From Amoebophrya sp. A120 (Eukaryota; Sar; Dinophyceae; Syndiniales; Amoebophryaceae): DNA of 24,444 nt. This document shows, piece after piece, positions 1-10,569 of the stretch. The position numbers and the translations under genes were made by a program. The notes below the pieces were generated by a model that was given only the letters and a program-made list of their open reading frames with translations, searched no databases and was not told the origin of the DNA. Each line of letters opens with the position of its first letter. Positions within the stretch are counted from its first letter, which is position 1. The DNA lies in the NCBI GenBank assembly GCA_905178155.1, contig CAJINV010000039.1, positions 1-24,444 of the forward strand. Direction: 5' to 3'.

Positions 1-2
1 AA

Positions 3-1213
3 GAGTCCGTGTGGCCGTGCGAGTTGCACTTTCAACTTCCGTCCACGATCGAGCAAGTTAGCTGGCGGCGCGAGCGGTGTGACGCATGTACTACCGGAGT
101 GCTTAGCAGTCTAGGCTCCTCAGATTCGGTCATCACTACAAACCCTATTCTTACCTACAACGAGAAAGGACGAGCTTGGGAATGGATTGAAGCCGAAGTG
201 CTAGGTCGCGTGACGGAAGTGGACACGACAACGGTGCGCATCCAGTTCTCAGGTTTTGCAGGAATGCGGTGCGTCTTTGGTCATTATCTCACGGGACGGC
301 TCGATCACGCACTCGAGAAGATCGAGCGGCGCGGTGTCCAGGTACAAGGCTTGCCGTGGCCGCATTTGAATGGCGAGTACGTGGTAACTAACCTGTCCAA
401 CTCGCGCTCGGGCACCATCCTGTCACATGTTGACAGCCATATCAGTCACACGACATTCGCCTCTCCACCCGCGAGAACCGCCCGCTTTGAGATGTCCGAC
501 GGCGTGTGGCGCCTTGTCGAGAAAGTCCAGAACAGGGTATCCATTCTAGCAGAAGGCAAACCGGGCGTCCGAGACTCGTATCAGTACTTGCGGACGACTG
601 GATCGTGGCAAACTGGCCAAAACTTTTTGGGCAGTACGGGGCAATTGTTTTTCTCTCCAGCTGGCGTGCAAATTTGGACCTCCGGCGTCACGAAGACCGA
701 AAATTTCGCCCAGGTTGTGATCTTCGCAATCGGGGAGCACTTGCATTTCCCGTACAAACCGCATGAGCCAGCTACTGGGAGCGGATTTTCGCCCAGCGCC
801 GCACCGTCGCGTGGAGCTGGGCCTTGGGCCAGTGTTGAGGCTCCTCCCCTGCAACTACCCTGGAAATGGATTGTGGACGGCGCCGACTGGCAATCACGAC
901 AAGGCGTGGTGCCGGGCACGTTTGTGTTGCAACCCCCGACCGTGGCACGCTATATCAAAGAACACTACGATCCTGATCCCGATTTTCTCAGCACAGAAAC
1001 GGAAACGCAAACGGAACTGGAGACGCCAAGTACAGCACGAGACAGCCCGCAGCCTCGATACTTGGTGTGGTTACGCGACACAACGACGACTCACGTCGGA
1101 CTACCACTTATCAACGAGAGCGGCTGCGCATACCGCACTGAGAGCGCTTTCTTTCCTCAGACTGGCAGCGAAGAAAGTGGCTGCCTGGAAAGTTATCACA
1201 TTGAAAGGATTCC
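3..1213 (+). CDS. Giant SecA-like gene, coding block 1 (5'-partial), unrecognised beta-rich region
   Basis: The reading frame is open from the left edge (first full codon at 3) to a TAA at 1227-1229, so the true start lies outside the window. The end given here is a provisional splice point chosen for phase agreement with block 2. Around 170-320 there is a segment (WIEAEVLGRV, then TTVRIQF) with the rhythm of a small Tudor/MBT-like barrel. Around 340-560 a segment with GLPWPHLNGEYVVTN followed by GVWRLVEK looks like a small beta-rich domain of the 'NGxY...W' kind common in protist proteins. I assign no function to either. The remainder is rich in Thr, Ser and Pro. Membership in the same gene as the SecA-like blocks downstream is inferred from strand, close spacing and phase, not proven. 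Confidence 0.6.
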
Positions 1214-1647
1214 TCTAATTTCTTCTTAACTACCGACGAAAAGACCACCACCACTTTCATCTCCGGTGTAGAGTGCTCTAGGAATAAATTATTTGTTGCC
1301 TTGACGGACTTGTTGCTTCCGTCCGCACGTCAGGAAAGTAACGCCCTGAACCTTCGTAGTTTGTATTGATTCAAAGCCAAGTACTGGTATGCATGCAGTC
1401 CGAACACTATTTAATCGAATGCTGGTTTGTGATTGCAGCATGCACTCCTTTTTTTGCAGATCAATCTATGGACCTATTCTTGCCATTGCTTAGCTTCCCC
1501 GCATTTCCAGGTGTTGAAGCATTGGGAGATTGATACGCATGTTCCCCTTAGTTAGCATGACATGAATTGGGCGAGCAACAGCTTTTAAGGTGATAATAGA
1601 GACATAGAGTTCATCATAGTGACGGCCACTCCAGTGTTGTCTTTTCC
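1214..1647 (+). other. Probable intron 1, boundaries unresolved
   Basis: No long coding frame spans this interval, and block 1 meets a stop at 1227. Imperfect inverted repeats lie near the ends (CGACGAAAAGACC near 1234-1247 and its complement near 1638-1651). A 4-bp direct repeat TTCC (1210-1213 and 1644-1647) falls in the same codon phase on both sides and gives one possible join. A GT-AG alternative uses GTTATC near 1190 and the AG at 1633-1634. The inverted repeats do not sit flush against the TTCC copies, so the join is tentative. It also remains possible that block 1 ends a gene at 1229 and a new gene starts near 1619. Confidence 0.35.
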
Positions 1648-2800
1648 GTCGTCAACGGCAGCTGCTCCCGAAAATTTTGTTCACGTAGACAAGATATGGG
1701 ATTGGCAGGTTCGAATTTACAGCTACACCGGTTATTGGGAAACGGAAAGTGGCGCGTTGCGTGCGAAGGAATTCGACTTTCACACGAAAGGTGGCCTTGT
1801 CTGGTTTTACGTCGACGCCCGCGAAGACAACTTCTATTTTGGCCGCGTTGATGTCACATTGTCGGCAGTGAAATACGAAGTTGGACGAACCGAGTCTGGT
1901 ACCAGTAAGCCAGGCCGCAGTACAAGGCTCGTTAGTGGACCAGCACTTCCCGACGTCGACGTCGGAGACACCGTGAGCAGCCACTCCTGCGCCAGCTGCG
2001 ACAAAAGAAACGTGACGAACGAAGAAGCCAAATCAAGCGCGTCAGTTGAAAAGTGCTGCTTGCCAGCAAAAGCGAGATCTTCGGTTGCCGCGGGCGATGT
2101 GGGTCTGGGTGACGCGACAGAATACAAAATAACGTCCTCTGATGAAGATCCTGCACCTGATACAGCCCTGGATTCTCTATTCCGGCTTCGCGGCCCTGCA
2201 GTTTTGGGGATCAATGCTGGGAAAATTGCTTCTGTATTGGCTTCCAAAAGGGTCGGGGAGATTTGCGTGCACCAGGCAAGAACTGCTCGTCTTGAAAATG
2301 AGCCAATAGCTCCACTAAAGTGCGTTGCGGAGCAACTGAAAAACCTCGCGGAGGCGGACTTTCTCGACGATGTTTCCAGTCCTGCTAATTGCTGGAGACG
2401 GTGGAAAAAAATGGCTCACGAAAAGTTTCCGAGCCTGACGAAGTACTTCGAGGAGATTATGGGAGGCGGGAAATCAAACGGGGCACAGGACGAAATCGTC
2501 AGTGTTTTCTCGCTCGCACTTTGCAAGTACTCCAGAGACGATGGCTCTGACGCGGCGAAGGACGCTCTTGTGTTGCTGGTAAAAGAAGGGTTGCCCTCGT
2601 TGCATGCGGCGTCGGAAGTAGCGAACTACTTCGACACCATAGAAGCCGGGATGAATTTTTGGCGCCTGCGGGAAAATCGCTCTCGTACGTTCTTACGAAA
2701 TGTCGTCAATGACATGGTGGTAGCGATAAACAACATTCAACCGCACCGCCGGTCGCTGCGGAAACTTCTCTTTACAATGGCGGCAATTGCTGAGAGGATA
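1648..2800 (+). CDS. Giant SecA-like gene, coding block 2, unrecognised
   Basis: This frame is open from about 1619 to a TAG at 2837-2839; the 3' splice point is set at the direct repeat GGATA (2796-2800). The N-terminal part contains an aromatic, beta-like segment (KIWDWQVRIYSYTGYWE, then FYVDAREDNFYFGRVDV). It is followed by a Ser/Thr/Asp-rich linker with several cysteines (SHSCASCDK, KCCLPAK). The C-terminal half is predicted helical and charged (LAEADFLDDV, CWRRWKKMAHEKF, FFxxI-type amphipathic stretches). I do not recognise the family. Phase at 2800 is 0, matching the start of block 3, which supports continuity of the reading frame. Confidence 0.6.
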
Positions 2801-3008
2801 TCCACCACATCACTAAGACCTCCACACACGTTAATGTAGTGCACTACTCTACAAGTAGTTGTAGTTGCTATTCGTCAAACAAGCACGGCGAAGAAAGCAC
2901 TTTACGGGTGGTACACTTGCACGATTATCTGTAAATAAAATATCCCACTTTCCTTGCAGCTCCTGTAGGTGTAAACGAGGTACCACATATTGTATTTTGT
3001 TTCTCTCG

Positions 3009-3027
3009 TCTCTCTCTCTCTCTCTCT
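3009..3027. repeat. CT dinucleotide microsatellite
   Basis: A run of about nine TC/CT units lies inside intron 2, preceded by a related TTCTCTCG stretch. It is non-coding. Confidence 0.9.
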
Positions 3028-3328
3028 TTGCCTTCGTACTTGCCAATCTGTCACCGTCAACGGTCGTCCCTAGAAGTAGCAGCCTCTGTGTATAAGGTAT
3101 CGCGACATTGCTGACGCTTGGGTGAGGTCTAATCATGCATACAGCAGCTCGCTTGTTCACGCAAATGCTACATGGTTTGAGGATGTTGACTCGATACACC
3201 GTGGCGGCTCAGAATACTCAGTGCCTCTGCACCGAGGATCCATGTTATGGACGGCAACACCGAACGAGTAACTGTAGCTGCATTGTGGATGTGTACACGT
3301 CGAAACGCTGCGCAATGTTTGAGTGTCG

Positions 3329-3435
3329 TGTGCGCAAAAAGTGCAATTGCCAATTGTGCATGATGTGCGCGCAAGAAGTGCATTCCCGATGGCCAAGTGT
3401 GCGCGTGGAGCAATTGTGCGCGCCAAAAGAAGTGG
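3329..3435 (+). repeat. Short imperfect repeats of the type TGTGCGCGCAAAAAGTG
   Basis: Three similar copies are seen at 3329-3343, 3364-3380 and 3415-3434, each with TGCGC, a purine-rich core and AAGTG. They are interleaved with palindromic CAATTG-containing units (GTGCAATTGCCAATTGTGC at 3340-3359). The last copy runs into the right inverted repeat of intron 2, so the array may have grown by slippage from the intron end. Confidence 0.6.
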
Positions 3436-3441
3436 TGGATA

Positions 3442-5953
3442 TGCCAAAAGACAAAAAAATCGCAGCACTCGTACAGTCTTGTCGCTTCATGCAGAACCAT
3501 CGAATCCCTGCGGACAGCCATCTTGGACTATGGCATTGCAACCGATGATGAGAAGTCGAACTTTAGCCTTCGCAGTTCATCATCCCAAGCAGCGGAAGCC
3601 CCTCCTGGATATGTCGTGGAGCTGCATTACGCAGATCCGCTCTCCTTCGCCAGCACCGGATGGGACATTGGAGCCGGTGTAGTTTTGCGAAGTTCACAAA
3701 TTTGCGGGGTCGCAAACTCAGCCGCGGCAAAGGATCGCAAAACGCTCACAGCAAGTTTATCGAAGCACTGCACACAAGCAGGGAAAGCGAAGCAATTGAG
3801 ATCTCCTATACCACACCAGGAGCACGAGGAGAATATGTTCTACCCCGCGCATAGCACGGATGACGCCGCCCTTGGTCCTTTGCTTCACTTCGTTGTGTAC
3901 AGCCTCGATTTGAAAAGTTACCTGGGAACGCGAAACACCCGTGGCGCCGAGCGCCGAGACGAACACCAGGTTGTTGTGGAGAACGCGTGGACAGGAGAGC
4001 CATTATTGGCGCAGCCTCTCAGCCTGGCCTTCAAGTGGTCGAAGGAAGTGCCCGCCCTGACAACGGTGCAGCTCGCTTGGGACGAGCTACACCAGCAGTT
4101 GCTAGAGAAAGTTCTGCGTCTTCAAATCGAAAGTGCAACAACTGATCGCGCTGTTGATTACGAAGTTGTTGTACATGGCTCCTCCATCACGAAAGGGCTT
4201 CTTCGAAACGCAAGCCCCGACGGTACTCCTGCGGACAGCGCCGGGGGAAGCGCCGATGTTCTTGATGCCCAATCAGAAGGAGGAACAGCTCGCAACCAAC
4301 TGGCATTGGCACTAAACGGGCCTGCGGGTGCACTGTTTCTGCCTGAATCCCGGATTCGGTCTCTGGCCAATGACCACGATGCCTTCTGGCGCTGGGTTGT
4401 CGCACGAGACACAACTCGGTCGCGTGCTGTTTTTTTGCCTGCGACTGACAAGATCACTCTCAGATGGGATGCGAGGCCATCATCGATTACCGTTGCGTTG
4501 GCAGTACCCAACCTGCAGAAGAACGGCTCGGAAGCACTAGAAATTTCTGCACGTATGCCGCCTTTATCTCCATTTGGCGCCGCGGCCGAACTTCCAGCCA
4601 CTTTTCGTGAAGAGATCGTAGACGAGATATTCCGAAAAAGCCCCATTTTGAAGCAGTGCCCCCAGTTCCGTGTAATGCTAGATCCCGTACCAGGAGAAGA
4701 CACGACGAGTTCTCCGACCTCAACGTCAGCGTCTAGCGAGGGACCTGATGGGAACAGCATTCTCTTCGCACCCGGAGCAGCGACCCCGTACTTCGCGCTC
4801 GCTCCACGGGGCAATGGTGTGTCCAATGTCAGGGTGCGGTTTTTTCGTCCCGAGGTTTTTGCGGCGGAAGTGCCTTTCGGACCGACCAGGGTCTTGGAAG
4901 GCGACTTGATGCGGTCTTTCAGCACAAGTGACTTTATTGGTTTCACGAGAATCTCTTTGCCCACAGTCGCTGCTGATCGCACAAAAGCCAGATCCTCCTT
5001 GATCACTGCTGTGTGTTCCAAGCTGAGCGAATTTGCTGCGACAAACCACGGCCGACACGACGAGCGGTGTAGCGAAATGGAGGGAGGCGAAGATGGCATT
5101 CGCAAAAATCTCGCTATTTATCAAAGGCAGCAGGTGGGACAAGACGCCGATAAGCTTGTGCTGCTTCACTCCGAAGAAGGTCAGCACTCCTCTCCGTGGC
5201 TTTTTTCTGACGGGGAGGAGCTAGTCCTCCGCTTTCCCCGTCGCGAAGGAACCGCTGTCGAAGTGAGTTTCGAATTCCAGATTGGCGACGCGTCGGCAGC
5301 AACGCCTGCTGTTTCACTGGGCAAAGTGAGCGCAGTCGCGAACAATCACAGTGCAGCAAGCACAGTTTCGACGCAGTGGATTGCTGCCTTTCTGGGCGAC
5401 CTCACGAAATCTGTACCTGACGACGCTGCAACCGCGCAAAGGGTCGGTGTTGTTTTGCAAGCCTTAGCTGTTCTCTACCGACCATGGGATGAGAATGCCA
5501 CCCTTCGCCGAGCGGCACCACTGGAACTCGGCCTACTTCAAAGCCTTGAGAAACTTTTAATTCATTGCACATATCCTGGCTCGCCGGCTGCAGATGGCCC
5601 TCCGAGGAAAAGGCTCCGAAGAAAAACGGCTTCACGAGACTTCTTGGCGCGCAGTTCACCCGCTATGAAAACAAATACTGGTGGGTCTTCATCGGATGAC
5701 GACAGTGCCGCTGCACTCATCGCGCTCGAAGAGGACGTATTCGGCCGAAGATCTGTTGCGGATGCGTGGCGCAATGTATGCCACCTTGAGCATCGTGCGG
5801 CACCGACAAAAGCTGCGCCGGAGCCCACATCCACAATCCTCCGCAGAGGCGAAGCCTTTGGCTTTGCTCTTGCAGCTGGTGACAAATTTACATTGAAACT
5901 TATGCAAGATGTGACACTTTCTCACTCAAAGTCAAGGCACCCTCTGCTTGGCA
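3442..5953 (+). CDS. Giant SecA-like gene, coding block 3, unrecognised
   Basis: An 837-residue open block; the frame runs on to TGA at 5974-5976 but is spliced at the GGCA repeat (5950-5953). Visible segments are an N-terminal region with a beta-like stretch (GYVVELHYADPL), a region with LLHFVVYSLDLKSYLG, and a helical stretch around 4060-4130 (LAWDELHQQLLEKVLRLQIES). Further beta-rich parts with short hydrophobic strands follow (SITVALAVPNL, RVRFFRPEVFAAEVPFG, ELVLRFPRREGTAVEVSF). Near 5590-5640 there is a basic patch PPRKRLRRK, and an acidic Ser/Asp patch follows at about 5685-5712. Repeated beta-sandwich-like units are possible. No catalytic motif is recognised. Codon use is uniform and no internal stop is present, so I am confident it is coding but not of its role. 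Confidence 0.75.
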
Positions 5954-6376
5954 ATCGCTTGGACTCTGTAGGATGATTGTCGTCACACTTCAATACGCAT
6001 CTTTGCGCATGTGTGTGAGCATAGCAGTCGTGGTAGCCATCTTCTTACTCGACCTCTGCATTCGCGCTAGACCAGCGGGCAAGAGCATCAAACTAAGTAG
6101 TTCATCAACATGAACTAGTAGATGACGATGACTCTGCGCCATTATTTTCCCATGCTCTCTAATTGTGCCATCATCCTGATCGACAAAGGTGAAAAGTGAA
6201 ACTCAACCTCAGGCGACTTCGCGCTATCAGAGGTGCGTGGTGGCACTCAGCCACCTCTTCCAGATTGCTATTGATAGTTTAGGTATCAAGAGCGCGGCTC
6301 TAAGTAAAGATCAGCAACCATTGTGAGTGCCGCAGCTGCTAGTACGAACTGCATGTGACTCCACCAAGCGATGGCA
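5954..6376 (+). mobile_element. Intron 3, introner-like, flush terminal inverted repeats inside GGCA direct repeats
   Basis: GGCA at 5950-5953 and 6373-6376 occupies identical codon positions, so excision joins LLG to TQTVLGEF in frame. Directly inside each copy is a perfect 9-bp inverted repeat (ATCGCTTGG at 5954-5962, complement at 6364-6372), with weaker pairing beyond it. The ends are AT...AT-like, not GT-AG. Two further hairpins lie inside: TAGTTCAT/ATGAACTA at 6098-6117, and one built on GGTGGC/GCCACC near 6238-6254. The arrangement is that of a small inverted-repeat transposon with a 4-bp target duplication acting as an intron. Confidence 0.75.
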
Positions 6377-6546
6377 CCCAAACAGTGCTGGGCGAGTTTC
6401 CTTTCCTCCCCTCGATAAAAATCGCAGATGGGCCTGTGGCGAAAGTATTTCAGAATCTGATCGCAGAGATGACAGCGCGCGTCTCGGGGCGCGGGCAAAA
6501 GCGGACTGCGGACAACGTAGAAGTTCATCAGGACCTCAGTGGATCG
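6377..6546 (+). CDS. Giant SecA-like gene, coding block 4a
   Basis: A short block entered in frame from intron 3. It encodes TQTVLGEFPFLPSIKIADG followed by a helical segment (VAKVFQNLIAEMTARV) and a basic stretch (GRGQKRTADN). The same frame meets TAG at 6607-6609, so it must be spliced to block 4b, which lies in the same frame beyond that stop. The 3' limit used here is the codon-phased TCG at 6544-6546. A GT-AG alternative would end it near 6517 (donor GTAGAA). No domain is recognised. Confidence 0.55.
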
Positions 6547-6630
6547 ACACGATGGGTTTTCAGTTTGGAAACTTACTTGATGCAGGAGAAGAAGAAGAAG
6601 GTTGGGTAGCTGGTGCCGTCCGTCGATTCG
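6547..6630 (+). other. Probable small intron containing an in-frame TAG
   Basis: Blocks 4a and 4b are in one frame, separated only by TAG at 6607-6609. Two phase-consistent excisions exist. The first is an 84-bp interval between TCG repeats (6544-6546, 6628-6630), with imperfect inverted repeats around ATCGAC at each end. The second is a GT-AG interval from GTAGAA near 6518 to the AG at 6608-6609. A third possibility is no intron at all, with a nonsense mutation or sequencing error. The sequence alone does not decide. Confidence 0.4.
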
Positions 6631-8013
6631 CAGTCGCACGATTTGCTCGGCCAGTCGATCCAGCAGCAGCTGCAGATCGCTCTCGTACTCCTCACTGCAC
6701 TCCCGGTAGAGTCTGTTTTGGATGAGGCCCGCAAATTGTGGACCTTCGTGTGGGACTGCTTTGGGAGCGTTGCGCGATCTGTCGCAGATTATAGAACATC
6801 CCTCATTTCAACTTCGTATTTGATCGTGTGGATCTCCGCGGTGCAGGAATTTTCGGAGTCTATTGACGAAGTTCTGGTTGAAAACCACTTCCGACTTGCC
6901 ATGTTGCGGGCAGAAAAAGACAAAATTGTGAATACCACGTCGCAGGGAAGTTGCACGCGCAACGCCGACGGGGGGACAGGGACGTCTACCACAAGTGGAA
7001 CCAATCCTCCTGCAAAGGTTAATCTGGTACGTGGAAGCCCGCTCGATTTCCTGCTCCTGGAGAAAACTGCAATCGGGCACATAGCGACCCTGCTCACTTT
7101 CGACGGCTTGTTCACAGATCGGCACTTTGCCTCCGTTGTAGAGGACACACGACCGTCGAGATCGGATGCCCATCTCGCCGCTGGAGAGTCGAACAGGGCA
7201 CGCCCCCAAAAAGAGTCCAGCCGCCTCCTCGAGTTGCTGGTCTCTTCAAATTTTCAAGGTGACGAGGAAATGCTGCCCACTGCCTACTTGCCGGCCTTGT
7301 TTCAGGATACGCGAGCAAAGCTTGTCAAGATTCTCAAAGACCAGGTTCGAAAGCATGTCTCAAGCGGAGAAGCAGCCTACAAACGCCTGCGGGAAGGGCC
7401 ACACGCAATCGCGACATTGAAGCAGGTGTGTGGCGATGCCGATAATAACTCAGCGCGTATTCGCCTCGAAGCTTTGTTTGCACTCGAGCACGAAGCTAAA
7501 GAGAACCGCATTTCGGGGACCGAGTTGAAATCGTGGCTGCAAAAATTCAAATTTGAAACTAGAACAGGAACCACTACGACTACGTGTGCGGGCACGACGG
7601 CCGGTAGTTCGACGACACCAAGTTTCGTAGAGGCAAACTTTTCCGAATTGTGGGATCGACTGTCCAGTTCGTGGAACCAAGCTGCTCTGAATTCGCGACC
7701 CGTTCTTCCTGCAACACACGACGTTGGCACCGTTCGCTCCTCTACTGATTTTGCGATTTTTCGGCAACCGATCGTAGGAACTGAAAACACCGTCGCAGCG
7801 GTCGCGGATCAATTTATGCGAAGATGGGCGTCTATTCGTAATACTGAGGAACTCCACCGCAATTCCGCAGAAAAGCGCTTTTTGGAGTTTTGCAAGACGT
7901 CACGAGTGGACATGCAGAGCCGCTTCGCGGTGAAGCAATGGCTTGCAGCAGAGTTTGTGTCCTGGGTGAAAACCGCCGATCCTCCGGTTCCAAATTCCGA
8001 TATCAGAATGAAG
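6631..8013 (+). CDS. Giant SecA-like gene, coding block 4b, helical
   Basis: A block of about 460 residues that is mostly predicted helix. It begins QSHDLLGQSIQQQLQIALVLL, with a hydrophobic stretch near 6680-6720, then a long helical region with LIVWISAVQEFSESIDEVL. Low-complexity Thr/Gly linkers follow at about 6950-7010 and 7560-7620, then charged helices (FLEFCKTSRVDMQSRFAVKQWLAAEFVSWV). The 3' end is placed at the GTATCT donor at 8014, although the frame stays open to TAG at 8041. I do not recognise the family. Helical repeats of a scaffold type are a reasonable guess. Confidence 0.7.
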
Positions 8014-8173
8014 GTATCTGCAGACAGACTGTGGAACAAGTAGTTGAAGAGCACACGACAGCAGGGCAGTGCAAGAAGCCCGCCTTTTTGAAAAAAGCAT
8101 ACGAATGATCCGTCATACACTGACACCTTGTAGAAAAGCACATGTCTGATATTTCGACTTCTGCGCACTTCAG
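8014..8173 (+). other. Intron 4, GT-AG (or GCAG-repeat bounded)
   Basis: Donor GTATCT follows an AAG codon in phase 0, and acceptor TTCAG at 8169-8173 precedes GCA in phase 0, giving ...DIRMK joined to AVIRTRLKD. An equally in-frame solution uses the direct repeat GCAG (8020-8023 and 8174-8177) and would keep V-S-A. Loosely paired ends (GACTG...) are present in both views. Confidence 0.6.
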
Positions 8174-8699
8174 GCAGTCATTCGCACGCGGCTAAAAGAT
8201 GCGAACAAAGGGCTGACGCTGAGTTGCTTTTCACATGAAAACAACAACACTGCTAGCACGACCTTGCACGATGAGGATCTCCCGCTCGTTTCGTCTGCGT
8301 CATTTACTCGCATAGAAAAATCACTGAATCTAGAAGAGCTTGATGCCATGCAAGAGAATATCGAATTTTCAGCCTTCCTGGACCTGCTGACTCGCAACCT
8401 CCCAGTTTTGCAGCTTGTTGTATGGGCGCCAGGCGGCGGTGAAACGACCGCGGATCGATGGAAAATTGATAGCATCTGGAAGCAGCGAGCGCCCCAAAAT
8501 ACGCAGAACGCCTTGCCCCCAGGCAGCGACAGTGATGAGCCTGTGCTAGAATTTCACTTCTTCAAGGAAGACCGAGAACTTGTAGTACAACCTGCAGCAA
8601 CGACGGATGGCGGAGACCCGGCTCAGCCTACGCCTAAACCGCAAACTAATAGCTCTGACGGTGAGGCTGCGCCGAAGCCACAGCCTCGAAATATCGCAT
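8174..8699 (+). CDS. Giant SecA-like gene, coding block 5, unrecognised
   Basis: The frame is open from the acceptor at 8173 with AVIRTRLKDANKGLTLSCF. Then come an acidic helical stretch (RIEKSLNLEELDAMQENI), a hydrophobic segment (FLDLLTRNLPVLQLVVWAPGGG), and a Pro/Asp/Gln-rich tail (SDSDEPVLEFHF, PAQPTPKPQTNSSDG, PKPQPRNIA) typical of a linker. The 3' end is an exact GTGAGT donor at 8700. No family is recognised. The block probably links the helical region of 4b to the helical region of block 6. Confidence 0.65.
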
Positions 8700-9124
8700 G
8701 TGAGTGGCGTCTTGATGTTTCCCACTAAGCTAAGCGACTAGTACTGGCAAATAATACACAGCAAAAAGACGAAGGGAAGATGCAAAGGTGCTCCGACGGA
8801 CTGAGCTTCAATGATCTTATGTTGCATCGTGTAGGTACAGCCAGTAGCGGTCCGGAACCCACAGTAATGCATGATACTGCAAAAGGAAACCCCGAGAAAG
8901 GAGTTGCGTCGGTGAGGCCTGAGCCGCTACCAGGAGATGCTGTTGATGTAGATTGCTTAACAAAAAACTCTGGTGCAGCGGCATGCCTGTTCCTTTGTTG
9001 TTGTGCTGGCTAAGTATGTATATTCGTAACAAAACTTTTAGGCTGCTGGAGAAACATCACACTTGAACTTCGATGCTGCTTCTTGCACTACATTCCCTGG
9101 TATTGCTTCCGGAAGCGGCTTCAG
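8700..9124 (+). other. Intron 5, GT-AG, with paired inner ends
   Basis: The donor GTGAGT follows GCA-T (phase 1), and an acceptor TTCAG at 9120-9124 precedes TA-ACG in matching phase, joining RNIA-L to TEGESVSV. TGATGTTT near 8713-8720 pairs with AAACATCA at 9052-9059. An alternative in-frame join uses TCTT repeats (8710-8713, 9081-9084). A 78-codon ORF inside (8780-9013) looks like chance. Confidence 0.6.
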
Positions 9125-10242
9125 TAACGGAAGGCGAGTCTGTCTCGGTGTCGGAGGATCAGAAGAGCTCGCACTCAAATGAGAAGCCTGCCGTTCGTGG
9201 ACAAGTTTGGTGGATGTGGAAGCTCCTAACACAGGTTCTCACAACGCTCATGGGAGGGCTTCCAGCGCCCTCGGCTGACTACCTCCAGACGAGATTTTTG
9301 GGTGCGCCCAGTACGATGCCGGAGCCCACACAGCAGCTGGGTCTAGAGTACATGTTTTCCGAGCTCAGCACAACGATTGTGCACACACACAAGCTCGACA
9401 GTACGAAGATGGAGGGCAGCGGCTTTCCTGAAGCTAATTCTGCGTGGTCCCACCTGCAGACCCACGTTAGGGATGAAATTTGCGTTGTGGCACGCGACAG
9501 GGCTGCTTGTGCCGTATCAAAACTGGAGGGGGTGCTTGCAGCAACGCTGGTTTGGGCAAACACTCCAAAAAATCTGCAGGTGCTGAAGGAAGCTTCTGTC
9601 GCAAAAGAGAAGGGTGAGGAAGCTACCAATACTGACTCTTCAAAAAGAGATCCACTCTCACAGCCTCAAAGCACTAGCCCCGCTCCGAATATGCGACCTT
9701 CACCTGCCGCTGCGCCCCATGGCCATTCGTCGAGCGGCACGCAAAATTCTGCAACTGCAATGGGTGCAAGTGCTGGCTCTCTACCTGGCGCACAAACAGA
9801 ATATGTCGGCTTTCACGACGTGGCAGAACTATTCCGGCTGCTCCAAGTGTCACGCCATGCTGGCGCTTTTGAACAGGCTTTCACTTTGTTATCCGATGGC
9901 ATGCCGCAGGACGGCGTTCAGGCACTTACTGCGGAGCTTCAGGTGATATGGCTTGCGGACCAGCTGCGGCACGCGAATCCTCGGCCGTCCGATATCGCTG
10001 GCATTGACAAGCATATTCGAAACCGCACGAAAACCATTCAGCAGTCTACTTCTTCCGCCGACGACTATACCTACGGCAATTTATCCAGCATAGAACTTGT
10101 CGTTTCCCTAGCAGTCTCCCCGTTCGCGGTAGAAGAAGTAGCGCAGTTTTTTGAGATCCTCGCTGCGCATACAGAAATTCTTACACCCGCTAAGGTTCTG
10201 GCAAAAATTAGAAGATGCGAAGTATCTCAAAGCCAATCACGA
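9125..10242 (+). CDS. Giant SecA-like gene, coding block 6, helical
   Basis: A block of about 370 residues, largely predicted helix with linkers. It starts with an acidic Ser-rich segment (TEGESVSVSEDQKSSHSNEK), then helices such as WWMWKLLTQVLTTLMGGL and a long amphipathic region ending AVSKLEGVLAATLVWAN. A Ser/Pro/Ala-rich linker spans about 9640-9800. Repeated helical units follow (HDVAELFRLLQVSRHAGAF, LQVIWLADQLRHANPRP, VEEVAQFFEILAAHTEILT). It lies just upstream of the ATPase, where scaffold-like helical repeats would be unsurprising. The 3' splice point at CGA is inferred from codon-phased repeats. No function is assigned. Confidence 0.7.
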
Positions 10243-10569
10243 TTATTCGCACCCGCACGCTCTCACTGCAGATTTACGTGCCTGCTTGTAATGCAGTTTG
10301 CATTGAAATGCGCAATGTAGTCCTGAATGCCCAAGAAAAAGAATTTGTATGTTCACTATGTATGCATTGATGTCTCTCGCGCGATGAGAGACCCTCCCCC
10401 TCCGTTGTTGTGACTATGAATAGCGTGCTTCCAAAATATAGCTGTACGGACACGCAAGATAAAACGCAATCTCTTCGCACCGGGACGGAGTCGGAACGGA
10501 TGCCCAGCACTGATCTTCCTTGTGTGCATGCTGAGCTCGCCTTTAGGTACTGCGGTGTGCCGGGTGCGA
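10243..10569 (+). mobile_element. Intron 6, inverted-repeat intron
   Basis: A perfect 10-bp inverted repeat, TTCGCACCCG at 10246-10255 and its complement at 10561-10570, marks the ends. The triplet CGA (10240-10242, 10567-10569) is in the same codon phase on both sides, giving SQSQSR joined to SYVFPF. A canonical alternative uses donor GTATCT near 10221 and an AG in the 10630-10650 region, giving a shorter protein. The repeat-based solution agrees with the other introns. Confidence 0.55.

Larger units (their letters stand above)
2801..3441 (+). mobile_element. Intron 2, introner-like, flanked by GGATA repeats
   Basis: The direct repeat GGATA occurs at 2796-2800 and 3437-3441 in the same codon phase, so removing one copy plus the interval joins blocks 2 and 3 in frame. 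Overlapping these repeats is a perfect 11-bp inverted repeat, ATATCCACCAC at 2798-2808 and its complement at 3432-3442. There is no GT-AG pair at these positions. The interior holds a CT microsatellite (3009-3027) and a family of short imperfect repeats near its 3' end. Small ORFs inside it (for example 3135-3548) are Cys-rich, repeat-derived and not convincing genes. Confidence 0.6.

Noticed and set aside
3135-3548. Cys-rich plus-strand ORF spanning the block 2-3 interval
   Set aside because: It is built from short repeats inside intron 2 and overlaps block 3 in another frame.
4158-5105. Long minus-strand ORF of 315 codons opposite block 3
   Set aside because: It mirrors the coding frame of the sense strand, has no recognisable motif and is Ser/Arg/Ala-rich as expected of an antisense shadow.
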